Origin: Tabrizicola sp. | GTDB taxonomy: Bacteria; Pseudomonadota; Alphaproteobacteria; Rhodobacterales; Rhodobacteraceae | Length of the DNA stretch: 64,000 nt | NCBI RefSeq assembly: GCF_016793705.1 | Contig: NZ_JAEULO010000001.1 | Span: forward strand, 93,238 to 157,237 | Reading direction: 5' to 3' | Part shown: positions 17,319 to 25,331 of the stretch, piece by piece | Layout of the letters: each line of letters begins with the position of its first letter | Position numbering within the stretch: the first letter of the stretch is position 1 | Translations under genes and position numbers: made by a program | The notes under the pieces: generated by a model | The model's database searches: none | What the model was told of the DNA's origin: nothing | Seen by the model: only the letters and a program-made list of their open reading frames with translations

Positions 17319-17377
17319 CCCCACCGCCGATGTCATTTGGTTCGCTCCCTGGCGCACCAGCGATCTTGGTTAGGGTC

Positions 17378-17830
17378 AGGAGCCATTGCTTGTGCCCAGG
17401 CGATGTGGTTTGGGCACCGAGACTGACCGATAGCAGTCTTTTCTGGTTGACGGACGAAAAGACGCGCCGCCTTCAGTCCTTCTTCCCCAAGATCCACGAC
17501 AAGCTCCATGTCGACGAGGGGCATGTTCTAAGTGGCATAATCTTTACCAATCGCAATAACCTGCTGTGGCATGATACCCCCAAAAGAATGGGTCGCCGAA
17601 GACGCTCTATAGTCGCTGGAGGCGGTAGGGCTCAAAGGTGTCTTTGCACGGATGATGGAGGGTCGGCCTCAGAAGGCGCGGAGACGAATGTCGTCGTTGC
17701 GGACTGGTTACGGGACGTATCGAAAGACCGGCGGATACGTCCTTGCATCCCAGGCACGCGAAGACCTTCCTCTCCGCCGTCGTTCTCGCCGCAGCCGTCA
17801 TGTTCTGACTTTGGCGACTGGAGCCCAGGC
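17378..17830 (+). pseudogene. decayed IS5-family transposase
   Basis: From about 17426 one frame reads LFWLTDEKTRRLQSFFPK and VLSGIIFTNRNNLLWHDTPK, the N-terminus of IS5/IS427-type transposases. Near 17593 the match continues in another frame (SPKTLYSRWRR, then a TAG where Trp is expected), and then in others (KGVFARMMEG, SEGAETNVV). The sequence next resembles only the last ~20 residues of such proteins (HAKTFLSAVVLAAAVMF, 17756-17808, ended by TGA). The catalytic DDE core is lost by deletion. A possible left end TTAGGGTCAGGAGCC lies at about 17371; no matching right inverted repeat was found. The element is not mobile. Confidence 0.72.
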
Positions 17831-17848
17831 GGCAGGTAACGAAATCGG

Positions 17849-18658
17849 TCAGAGTCCGAGGGTCGCCCTGAAGTCCTCGAACTCTATATCGTCCATGGCA
17901 ACGGTGTGCTGTCGCTGCGGATAACCACCGGACATCACGTCTGCAGCGAACTCCTTGAACGCATCGATACGTTCGCTCTGAAGGCGCGCATACTCGGCGG
18001 CGAAGTTTCGATAGGTCTTGGCGTGGCGCGGTTTGTGCCCGTCCGTGCAGCCCAGCACATCCTCGGCGAACAGGTATTGCGCATCCGCGCCCGGACCGGC
18101 GCCCATGCCCAGCATCAGCATGGGCGTGTTTGCGCTGATGAAAGCCCCCAGGCGGTCCGGCACGCATTCCAGTTCTGCGGCAAACGCCCCGATTTCCTCC
18201 AGCCGCTTGATCTGGTCCCAGACGCGTCGCGCTTCGGTCGACGTCTTGCCGACCGCGCGCCAACCTGTCCAGGTGACGATGTTGGGGTTCATGCCCACAT
18301 GCGCCACGATCGGGACATGGTTGTCACAAAGGGTCTTCTGGATGTCGAAGGCGGCAGCACAATAGAAGCTGTCACCACCCATCGCCATGAAATGATAGGC
18401 CGCGCGCAGGTAGTCATCGGCGGTGACCAGTGTCCCGTTCGGCCCGTAGGGCAAGCCGATCTGGACGAAGCAGTTGCCGGCGGCCTCTCGCATTGCGGGT
18501 GAAAAGAAGCGGGCCTCGATCGACAGCATGTGGATCCCGGCCTGCGCCGCCGCCGCCGCTTCCTCTGACGTCGTGACATAGAGCATCGCGATCTTCTCGC
18601 CGCGCGCTTTCATCTGGCGCATGTCATGGACGGTGGGGCGGGTGTTCTTGTGGACCAT
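17849..18658 (-). CDS. PanB-like (ketopantoate hydroxymethyltransferase family) protein
   Basis: 269 residues. The C-terminal half is typical PanB: VAHVGMNPN (His120), WRAVGKT at 133-139, LECVPDRL (Glu164) and GMGAGPGADAQ at 185-194. In the N-terminal half the canonical VGDS metal/substrate motif reads LSIEA (residues 45-49), so the chemistry may differ from pantothenate synthesis. PanB enzymes move a hydroxymethyl group between 5,10-methylene-tetrahydrofolate and a 2-oxo acid. Here the gene is the last of a catabolic operon with two oxygenases and a Rieske protein, not near panC, so a C1-handling catabolic role (perhaps in the retro-aldol direction) is inferred. Confidence 0.82.
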   Translation of the reverse strand: MVHKNTRPTVHDMRQMKARGEKIAMLYVTTSEEAAAAAQAGIHMLSIEARFFSPAMREAAGNCFVQIGLPYGPNGTLVTADDYLRAAYHFMAMGGDSFYCAAAFDIQKTLCDNHVPIVAHVGMNPNIVTWTGWRAVGKTSTEARRVWDQIKRLEEIGAFAAELECVPDRLGAFISANTPMLMLGMGAGPGADAQYLFAEDVLGCTDGHKPRHAKTYRNFAAEYARLQSERIDAFKEFAADVMSGGYPQRQHTVAMDDIEFEDFRATLGL

Positions 18659-18670
18659 GTCCGGGCTCCT

Positions 18671-18982
18671 TCAGGGAATGAATATCTGGACCTGGCCGTC
18701 CTCGACCCGGGTCTGGAAGGTGGCGAGATTGACGCAGACCGGGGCCCGCACGGCCTCGCCGGTGCGATAGTCGAACTGGCCGTTGTGCTTGGGGCACTCG
18801 ACGACATAGTCCATCACCAGCCCGTCGGCGAGGTGGACCCGCTCGTGGGTGCAATGGCCGTCGGTGCAGAAAAATTCGTCATCCGGACTGCGATAGATCG
18901 CGAAGCTGCGGCCGGCATGGTCGAAGCGCATCAGGTCTTCGGTCTCGATGTCATCGGTGGAACAGGCGGTGATCCAGGGCAT
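18671..18982 (-). CDS. MocE-like Rieske [2Fe-2S] ferredoxin
   Basis: 103 residues, one Rieske domain. The cluster ligands are Cys44-x-His46 (DGHCTHERVHL) and Cys63-x2-His66 (VECPKHNGQFDY). Such small soluble Rieske proteins pass electrons to a partner oxygenase; MocE does so in rhizopine (3-O-methyl-scyllo-inosamine) demethylation. The gene lies 31 bp from the fatty-acid-desaturase/MocD-like gene, the expected oxygenase partner. No ferredoxin reductase (MocF) is encoded in this window. Confidence 0.9.
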   Translation of the reverse strand: MPWITACSTDDIETEDLMRFDHAGRSFAIYRSPDDEFFCTDGHCTHERVHLADGLVMDYVVECPKHNGQFDYRTGEAVRAPVCVNLATFQTRVEDGQVQIFIP

Positions 18983-19013
18983 CTGGGCTCCAGTCTAGAA
19001 GTGTCGTGTCGGG

Positions 19014-20138
19014 CTATTCGGCGGCATGCGGAAGCGGATAGCCGCCGATACCCGGTGTCGGCTGGCCGGGTTCGAGGTCGCCGTGGAACTCGGGCCGGTA
19101 GGGCTTGGCGGTGGCGGGCAACTGCCGCTTCACGAACCAGTCGGGATTGCGGAACTGCCTGGCGAGCGTGGGGATGATCTCGGCATAGGCCGACAGGATC
19201 GACGGATGCGCAGGCGGCAGGTCATGCCGGATCAGCGCATGCAGGCGCGGCAGGGCGTGATAGGGCACCATCGGGAACATGTGGTGTTCGACGTGGTAGT
19301 TCATGTTCCAGTAGATGAACCGGCTGACCGGGTTGATGTAGACGGTGCGGCTGTTCAGCCGGTGGTCCAGCACATTCTCGGCAAGGCCCAGATGCTGCAT
19401 GTAGCCGGTCATGACCATGTGCCAGCTGCCAAACAGGATGGGCATTCCGATCACCATGAAGGGCAGGATCGAGCCGAGCCAGACGGCGAGGGCGGCGGTG
19501 GACAGATAGATCAAACCCCAGATGCGCGCGATGCGGAAGGCCTTCGGCTGTTCGCTGGCGGGCACGAAGGAGCAGGTGGTTTCGGGCATATGGCCGAAGA
19601 TCAGCTGGAGCGTGGCCTTGCCGTTGCCCCAAAGCTCGAACAGGCCGAAGAAGTTCAGGATCAGCCGCGCCACGACGGCGGGGCGCATGGCGATGATTTC
19701 AGGATCATGACCCACGATGATGGTGTCGGTGTGATGCCGGGCGTGGCTCCAGCGCCAGACCACCGGGTTGCGCAACATGCAGAAGCAGGCGATCTGGTAG
19801 AGGGCATCGTTCATCCAGCGGGTGCGGAAGGCCGTGCCGTGCCCGCATTCGTGCCAGCGCGAATCCATCGCCGAGGCATAGAGCACGCCGTAGATCGCCC
19901 AGAAGGGTGCCGACCACCAGGACGGCCACAGCCAGATGCCTGCGGCGGCCGATCCGATCATGGTGGCGAACAGGATGATCGTATCGCGGATGGCAGGAAG
20001 GTCGCCACGCTGCATCAGATCCTTCATCAACTTTCGCGGAATCTCGGTGTGATACCAGGCTGCCGACACGAGCCCGATCTCCTCGGCGAGCCTGGCGTCC
20101 CGTCCAAGCAGGGCATAGTCGCGGTTGGTGCGGGCCAT
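19014..20138 (-). CDS. MocD-like membrane fatty acid desaturase-family oxygenase
   Basis: 374 residues from ATG 20138 (GAAGAGAATACCG in front; an in-frame ATG at 20153 is less likely). The three histidine boxes of membrane di-iron desaturases/hydroxylases are seen: HECGH (96-100), HARHH (132-136) and HVEHH (282-286), with hydrophobic segments at ~50-90 and ~205-245. MocD of rhizobia is a member and acts with MocE in removing the O-methyl group of rhizopine. Its pairing with a MocE-like gene immediately downstream supports an oxidative demethylation or hydroxylation step at the membrane. Confidence 0.88.
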   Translation of the reverse strand: MARTNRDYALLGRDARLAEEIGLVSAAWYHTEIPRKLMKDLMQRGDLPAIRDTIILFATMIGSAAAGIWLWPSWWSAPFWAIYGVLYASAMDSRWHECGHGTAFRTRWMNDALYQIACFCMLRNPVVWRWSHARHHTDTIIVGHDPEIIAMRPAVVARLILNFFGLFELWGNGKATLQLIFGHMPETTCSFVPASEQPKAFRIARIWGLIYLSTAALAVWLGSILPFMVIGMPILFGSWHMVMTGYMQHLGLAENVLDHRLNSRTVYINPVSRFIYWNMNYHVEHHMFPMVPYHALPRLHALIRHDLPPAHPSILSAYAEIIPTLARQFRNPDWFVKRQLPATAKPYRPEFHGDLEPGQPTPGIGGYPLPHAAE

Positions 20139-20229
20139 CGGTATTCTCTTCATTCGTTTCTGGGTTGGAAGGGGGGTGCCGGGCCGACGGGAGGGAGGAA
20201 GCGGCCCGGCACAAGGTGGTCGCTTGCCG

Positions 20230-21237
20230 TCAACCCGAGCGAGCGGCCATCTTTTCGCGGCGCCGCTTCATCCGGCGGTCCAGCACGGCATCCGAGGCGG
20301 CGGTGCCGTCATGGTAGGTGCCGAAGATCTTGTCGAAGGGCACGGTTCCGTCGCCGTAGTTCACCTCGAAATACTTGTGGTGGAGGTAGTGGTTATAGGT
20401 GTGAGTATCCATCAGCTTCTCGTCCCCGAGGGCGATCTTGTCGAAGCCGATATGCCCGACGATCGAGCCGAGACCGGACAGTTGCAGGTGGTAGAGTGCG
20501 AACAGCGGATGGGCGGGCACGACCAGGTAGAGGAGCGAGCTGGAGAAGAAGAGAAGCTGCTCGACCGGGTGCATCGACAGCGACGACCAGGGGCTGGGAT
20601 TGACCGAGTTGTGGTGGATCGAGTGGATGTGCTTGTAGAAGAACGGCAAGTGCAGCGGCCGGTGGATCAGGTAGAAATGCCCCTCGTGCCAGATCGGCAC
20701 CAGAAGCCAGAGCGCGGTGAACCAGACCGGATGCGCCTCGAAGGTCGACCAGGCGCCGATGCCGTTGGCGTAGCACCACAGGATCAGCACCTCGTAGGCC
20801 GTCCAGATCGGGACGCCGGTCGCGAAGGTGCGGATGATGCCGTCGATGGTCTGGCTCTTGAACATGAACACGTCGGAGGGGTGTTCCTTTGGCCAGCGAT
20901 GGTTGTACTTGAACTGGTTCCCCTGCCGGCGCTGGACGTAGAGCCGCAGTTCCATCGCGCCGAAGAAGATCAGCACCGCCGCCGAGTTGCGCAGGAACAG
21001 GTAGAGGATCCAGCCAGGCGCAAGCGACCGGGTCGTCTCGACCGAGGGGGTCAGGAAGAACCAGTAGATCGCGGCCAGCACCATGAACGACAGGTTCCAG
21101 GGCAGGAAGTAACCCTTCAGAAAGCCGAGGATGTCGCGCGCCTTCCAGGGTAGGCGGTAGATCGGCGCGATGCTCAGCGGCTCGTTCGGGGTCCAGTCGC
21201 CGCGCTTGTTCCGGGTTCCGTATTGCAGGTCGTCCAT
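20230..21237 (-). CDS. sterol desaturase / fatty acid hydroxylase superfamily protein
   Basis: 335 residues from ATG 21237 with GAGGAGG upstream; the frame to 21336 is an over-extension. Histidine clusters are HEGHF (184-187), HRPLH (192-196), HIHSIHH (203-209), His223 and a C-terminal HYLHHKYFE, the pattern of ERG3-type membrane di-iron hydroxylases. At least four hydrophobic segments occur (~46-65, ~75-95, ~140-160, ~168-185). This is a second, unrelated di-iron oxygenase in the same operon as the MocD-like one. The substrate is unknown; it may oxidise the same solute at another carbon. Confidence 0.87.
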   Translation of the reverse strand: MDDLQYGTRNKRGDWTPNEPLSIAPIYRLPWKARDILGFLKGYFLPWNLSFMVLAAIYWFFLTPSVETTRSLAPGWILYLFLRNSAAVLIFFGAMELRLYVQRRQGNQFKYNHRWPKEHPSDVFMFKSQTIDGIIRTFATGVPIWTAYEVLILWCYANGIGAWSTFEAHPVWFTALWLLVPIWHEGHFYLIHRPLHLPFFYKHIHSIHHNSVNPSPWSSLSMHPVEQLLFFSSSLLYLVVPAHPLFALYHLQLSGLGSIVGHIGFDKIALGDEKLMDTHTYNHYLHHKYFEVNYGDGTVPFDKIFGTYHDGTAASDAVLDRRMKRRREKMAARSG

Positions 21238-21247
21238 GAGAGCCTCC

Positions 21248-22147
21248 TCAGGTCCAGTATCTGTCGATGAAGCGCTGCATTTCGGTGCGCATGAAGGCCG
21301 AGGACTGGTCGGCCCTGTCCTCCCAGGCGAAGACACAGGCGGTCATGATCCCGTCAAAGCCCACCTCTGCCAGCGTGCCGAAGAAATCGTCCCAAGGCAC
21401 CTCGCCCTGGCCGATGTCCAGGTGCTGGTGCACGCGCGCCTGGGTGCCGGGCGGGTTAAGGATATAGCGCAGGCCCGAGCTGGCCTTGTGATTGAAGGTG
21501 TCGCCCACATGCACATGGGCCAGCACATCGGCACATTCGCGGATCATCGCCCTGGTGTCGTCGCCGAAGTAGAAGGTATGCGGGGCGCAATACAGGAACC
21601 TGACGCGGGGACTGTTCACCGTGCGGATGATGTCCACCGCGGGTTGCAGCGTCTCGACCCAGTCCTCGGGATGCGGCTCGATGTGAAGAGTGATGCCCTC
21701 CCGCTCCAGGATCGGCACCAGTTCTTCCATGCTGCGCCACCAGGCATCCTCGCAGGTCTCGATCATGCTGCCGGTGTGGCAGCAATAGCAGGATCCCTTA
21801 TCGGGGTGCGGTCCGCGCCCGAATTCCGAGTTCATCGTGTCGATCTCCATCTCGACGCAGATCTCGATGGCGCGTTTCCAGTGGCGCACGGCGGCCTGCC
21901 GCTCGGCCTCGTCGTTGGAGGCCCAGCGATACATCGGAAGCAGGCTGGCGATCTTCACGTTCTCGGCGGCCAGCGCCGCCTTGAATGTCCTGATCCGGTC
22001 AGGAAAGACGCGGGGCGCCTTGAACCATTCCAGAAAGTCGGCGCGGGGCGAAAGCTCGATCCAGTCATAGCCCAGCTCGCGCACCTTGCGGGGCAGCTCT
22101 TCCAGGCTCAGGTGGCGGTGCATGAAGGGGTCAAGTGCGATGCGCAT
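21248..22147 (-). CDS. sugar phosphate isomerase/epimerase family protein (MocC/IolE type)
   Basis: 299 residues, AP-endonuclease-2/xylose-isomerase TIM barrel. Expected metal-site glutamates and histidines occur in NSEFGRGPHPD (~115), TLHIEPHPEDW (~165), LAHVHVGDTFNHK (~215) and HQHLDIGQGEVPWDDFF (~245). Members include IolE (2-keto-myo-inositol dehydratase), IolI, MocC and hydroxypyruvate isomerase. The neighbouring MocA-like dehydrogenase and sugar ABC transporter favour action on a keto-inositol or similar cyclic polyol. The gene is 10 bp from both neighbours, so cotranscribed. Confidence 0.88.
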   Translation of the reverse strand: MRIALDPFMHRHLSLEELPRKVRELGYDWIELSPRADFLEWFKAPRVFPDRIRTFKAALAAENVKIASLLPMYRWASNDEAERQAAVRHWKRAIEICVEMEIDTMNSEFGRGPHPDKGSCYCCHTGSMIETCEDAWWRSMEELVPILEREGITLHIEPHPEDWVETLQPAVDIIRTVNSPRVRFLYCAPHTFYFGDDTRAMIRECADVLAHVHVGDTFNHKASSGLRYILNPPGTQARVHQHLDIGQGEVPWDDFFGTLAEVGFDGIMTACVFAWEDRADQSSAFMRTEMQRFIDRYWT

Positions 22148-22157
22148 GATGCGTCCC

Positions 22158-23339
22158 TCAGTTCAGGTCGACCCAGACGCTGCCCGCCTCGTGGCTGTCA
22201 GCGGCTGAATTTACGAAGCGGGCGCCCCGCGCCCCGGTGTGGATATCGGGCAGGCAGAGCAGCCCCTCGGGCACCGTCTCGCCATTGCGGCGGGCAGCGA
22301 CGGCAATCGCGATCTCGCGGTAGAGGTTGCCCCAGGCATCCGAGAGGGATTCCCCGTGCCCGCGCGGCAGCAGGACCATACGTTCGGCCGGCGCCGCCAT
22401 GCCTGCACCATGCCCGCGCACAATGATCTGTTCCGGGGCGTTCAGGGGTGTGTAGCGCAGGGTTTCGGGGAATTCCTGATCCCAGTGCAGCCCGCCCTTG
22501 TCGCCATAGACGCGGACGCGCAGGGCGCAGTAGTTGCCGGGCGCGGCCTGGGTGATCCACATCGCGGCGGGCGCGCCGTTCGCCAGCTTCAGCGACAGGA
22601 AGGCGGTGTCCTCCATCGCCTTGGGCGCGCCACAGACATGGAAGTCGGCGCGCAAGCGCACGACCTTCTGGCCGGCGACGAATTCCAGCATCTGGAAGGC
22701 ATGGGTCCCGATGTCGCCCGTCGCCGAGGCGCGGCCGATCTTCGCAGGGTCGCGCCGCCAGGCCAGGCTGCGCGAGTTCGGATCGTCCGGCTCGGTCGCC
22801 CAGTCCTGCGCATATTCGACCTGGGCTTGCCGCACCGTGCCGATGGCGCCGACCTTCACCATCTCGGCGGCCTGCCGCGCCATCGGATGATAGGGATAGG
22901 GGTAGGTTAGCGCGAAGACGAGGCCCGTCTCGCGCTGCCGTTGTTCCAGCGCGACGCAATCCTCGCGCGAGATGGTCATCGGCTTGTCGCAGATGATGTC
23001 GATACCCTGGTCCATGAAGGCTTCCGCAATGGCCCGGTGCGACCAGTTCGGCGTGCAGATCACCACCGCCTCGATTCCGTCCGGGCGGGCGGCCTCGGCC
23101 CGTGCCATCTCGCGATAATCTGCATAGATGCGGTCCTCGGGCAGCATCCAGTCGCGGCCCGAAGCGGCAGCCGTCGCCGGGTCGGAGGACAGCGCCCCGG
23201 CTACCAGGTCCCAGCGGTTGGACAGTCGCGCGCCGGTCCAGTGCCACTGGCCGACCAGCGCGCCACGCCCGCCGCCGACGATACCCAGTCGCAGGCGGCG
23301 CTGCGCAGGCGGATAGAATACGGTCCCTGCAAGGGCCAT
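22158..23339 (-). CDS. Gfo/Idh/MocA family oxidoreductase
   Basis: 393 residues. The NAD-binding N-terminus reads RLRLGIVGGGRGALVG (16-31), then ICTPNWSHRAIAEAFM and the family lysine motif in IICDKPMTIS (usual EKP) near residue 120. The C-terminal substrate domain carries GDIGTHAFQMLEFVAG near 225 (catalytic Asp/His) and GGLHWDQEFPE. The family oxidises a secondary alcohol of cyclic or linear polyols to a ketone; the rhizopine enzyme MocA and inositol dehydrogenases are members. GGAG precedes the ATG at 23339. Operon position after the transporter genes suggests it does the first cytosolic step. Confidence 0.9.
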   Translation of the reverse strand: MALAGTVFYPPAQRRLRLGIVGGGRGALVGQWHWTGARLSNRWDLVAGALSSDPATAAASGRDWMLPEDRIYADYREMARAEAARPDGIEAVVICTPNWSHRAIAEAFMDQGIDIICDKPMTISREDCVALEQRQRETGLVFALTYPYPYHPMARQAAEMVKVGAIGTVRQAQVEYAQDWATEPDDPNSRSLAWRRDPAKIGRASATGDIGTHAFQMLEFVAGQKVVRLRADFHVCGAPKAMEDTAFLSLKLANGAPAAMWITQAAPGNYCALRVRVYGDKGGLHWDQEFPETLRYTPLNAPEQIIVRGHGAGMAAPAERMVLLPRGHGESLSDAWGNLYREIAIAVAARRNGETVPEGLLCLPDIHTGARGARFVNSAADSHEAGSVWVDLN

Positions 23340-23380
23340 GTCGCAAACTCCGTTCTTCGTTCGGTGAACCTCGGGACCCG

Positions 23381-24172
23381 TCAGGTCCTGATCACGTGGT
23401 AGGTGACTTCCTCGATCGACGTGTCTTCCTTGCGAGCCTCGTAGACCTTGGCGCCATGGCTCATCACCACGAAGCGGTCGCAGACCTGGAAGGCGTGATA
23501 GAGATTGTGCGTGACCAGGACCGAGGACGTGCCCTGGTTTTTCAGATCGCGCACATAGGCCAGAAGGTGTTCGGTCTCACGCACCGACAGGGCCGAGGTG
23601 GGTTCGTCCAGCAACAGGATATTGCGCTTGAAGTAGACCGCGCGGGCAATGGCGACCGCCTGCTTCTGCCCGCCCGACAGGAAGCCCACCTCCTTGTCGG
23701 GATCTTCGATCCCCGAGATCTGGACGGCTGAGCCGAGGATGTCGATCGCCTTGTCCTCCATCGCCTTGTGATCCATGAAGCCGAAGGCATTGGTGATCTC
23801 GCGGCCGAGAAAGATGTTGCGGGTGATCGACATCTGGTCGACCAGCGCAATGTCCTGATAGATCGTCTCGATCCCCGCCGCCTCGGAATCGGCGCGGCTG
23901 TTGAAGTTCACCGGCTTGCCATTGGCCAGAATCTCGCCCGAGGTCGGCGGGTTGATCCCCGACATCATCTTGACCAGCGTCGACTTGCCCGCGCCGTTGT
24001 CACCCAGAAGCCCCACGACCTCGTTGCGACCGATGTAGAAGTTCATCGAGTTGAGCGCGACGAAGGCGCCGTATCGCTTGGTAATGTTGCGCATCTCCAG
24101 CAGCGGGGTCTCGGTAGGGCGCAGCCCCTTGATCGGCTTTTCTTCCGGTTCGATGATTTGAAGGTCGCTCAT
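23381..24172 (-). CDS. sugar-type ABC transporter ATP-binding protein
   Basis: 263 residues with one nucleotide-binding domain: Walker A GDNGAGKST (~57-65), signature FLSGGQKQAVAIARA and Walker B ILLLDEPTSAL. It belongs to the carbohydrate-uptake-2 type (FrcA/RbsA-like), here as a single rather than a doubled domain, so a homodimer is expected. It is seven bases from the permease gene and works with it and the binding protein at 25332. Confidence 0.93.
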   Translation of the reverse strand: MSDLQIIEPEEKPIKGLRPTETPLLEMRNITKRYGAFVALNSMNFYIGRNEVVGLLGDNGAGKSTLVKMMSGINPPTSGEILANGKPVNFNSRADSEAAGIETIYQDIALVDQMSITRNIFLGREITNAFGFMDHKAMEDKAIDILGSAVQISGIEDPDKEVGFLSGGQKQAVAIARAVYFKRNILLLDEPTSALSVRETEHLLAYVRDLKNQGTSSVLVTHNLYHAFQVCDRFVVMSHGAKVYEARKEDTSIEEVTYHVIRT

Positions 24173-24178
24173 TTCGGA

Positions 24179-25237
24179 TCAGCCTTTCCGCCGGATGGCC
24201 ATGTTGGTGATGACCGAGATCACGATCAGCCCACCAACGAACATGTCGAAGTAGAAGCCGGGTGCGCGCAGAAGCAGGAGAAGATCCTGAATCGTGTACA
24301 TCAGCGCGGTGCCCAAGACGACGCCCAGAATCGAGCCGCGGCCTCCATTCAGCGCTGCGCCACCGATGACGCAGGCGGCGATAGCTTGCAGTTCAAGCCC
24401 CAGACCGCCGCCTGGCTGGATCGACATAACTCGCGTGCCGGCCAGGATACCGGAAAACGCCGCCATGAAACCACAGATGCCGAAGGCAATGATCTTGGTG
24501 CGCACCGGGTTCACACCAATTGCGACGGCTGCATTCCTGTTGCCGCCAACGGCAAAGAAGTGGTTGCCCAGCCGGTGATGATGGAGAAGGAAATAGAAGG
24601 CGACCGCCAGCAGCAGGAACCAGATCATCGAAGCGTGAACGACGCCGATCGAGCTGTTGAACAGCGTATTGAAGGGTTCCGACGGCTTGAAGCGCAGGGA
24701 TTGCGCGCCGTGATACAACAGCGTGGCCCCCTTCCACATCAGCATCGCGCCAAGCGTGGTGATGAAGCTGGGGATATTGAACCGCAAGGTGATGACAGCG
24801 TGCAGCACGCCGGCCAGCGCGCCGATTAGAAGCCCGACGGCGAGCCCGGCGAAGGGCGCGATGGCAGAGGGAACATCTGCGCCACTGTCACCGCCCCAGG
24901 TCATGGTCAGGGTCGCGGCGACGATCGAGCAGAAAGAGTAGAGCGCGCCCACTGAAAGATCGAATTCTCCGGCGATCATCAGGATCGAGACGCCAAGCGC
25001 CATGACACCCAACGGCGCAATCGCCTTTAGCGTGACCGCGATATTCGCGGCATCGAGATAGCGAAAGCTGGGATTGGCCAGCGAGACGGCGATCACCACC
25101 AACTGCACCGCCAGGAACAGGACGGCTATGCCGCCTTCCGGTTTGGTGCGTACCCAATCGACTATGCGCGAACTTCTGCTGCGCCGATTGCGTTGCTGGA
25201 TCGCTGCGCGGATGTGATCGGATTGTGCCGTGGCCAT
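24179..25237 (-). CDS. sugar-type ABC transporter permease (RbsC/FrcC family)
   Basis: 352 residues, about ten hydrophobic segments, BPD_transp_2 fold. Typical segments are GVMALGVSILMIAGEFDLSVG (~88-108), ITLRFNIPSFITTLGAMLMWKG and GLELQAIAACVIGGAALNGG (~290-310). These proteins form homodimeric channels for ribose, fructose, inositol or rhizopine-like compounds. It follows the binding-protein gene after a 94-bp gap that contains a GC-rich hairpin. Confidence 0.93.
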   Translation of the reverse strand: MATAQSDHIRAAIQQRNRRSRSSRIVDWVRTKPEGGIAVLFLAVQLVVIAVSLANPSFRYLDAANIAVTLKAIAPLGVMALGVSILMIAGEFDLSVGALYSFCSIVAATLTMTWGGDSGADVPSAIAPFAGLAVGLLIGALAGVLHAVITLRFNIPSFITTLGAMLMWKGATLLYHGAQSLRFKPSEPFNTLFNSSIGVVHASMIWFLLLAVAFYFLLHHHRLGNHFFAVGGNRNAAVAIGVNPVRTKIIAFGICGFMAAFSGILAGTRVMSIQPGGGLGLELQAIAACVIGGAALNGGRGSILGVVLGTALMYTIQDLLLLLRAPGFYFDMFVGGLIVISVITNMAIRRKG

Positions 25238-25292
25238 CGCCGGGTCCTTCCTCGGAATTGTCGCTCTTGCCAGGGCCTTTGCCCTGCAATGG

Positions 25293-25314
25293 AGGGGGCC
25301 ATTTCCGGCCCCCT
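25293..25314 (-). promoter_or_regulatory. hairpin between binding-protein and permease genes
   Basis: AGGGGGCC - ATTTCC - GGCCCCCT, perfect 8-bp arms, 18 bp after the stop of the binding-protein gene (minus strand). No long T-run follows, so partial termination or mRNA protection is likely, which would raise binding-protein levels over the membrane parts. Confidence 0.55.
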
Positions 25315-25331
25315 TCGTCGTGTCAGCGTGT

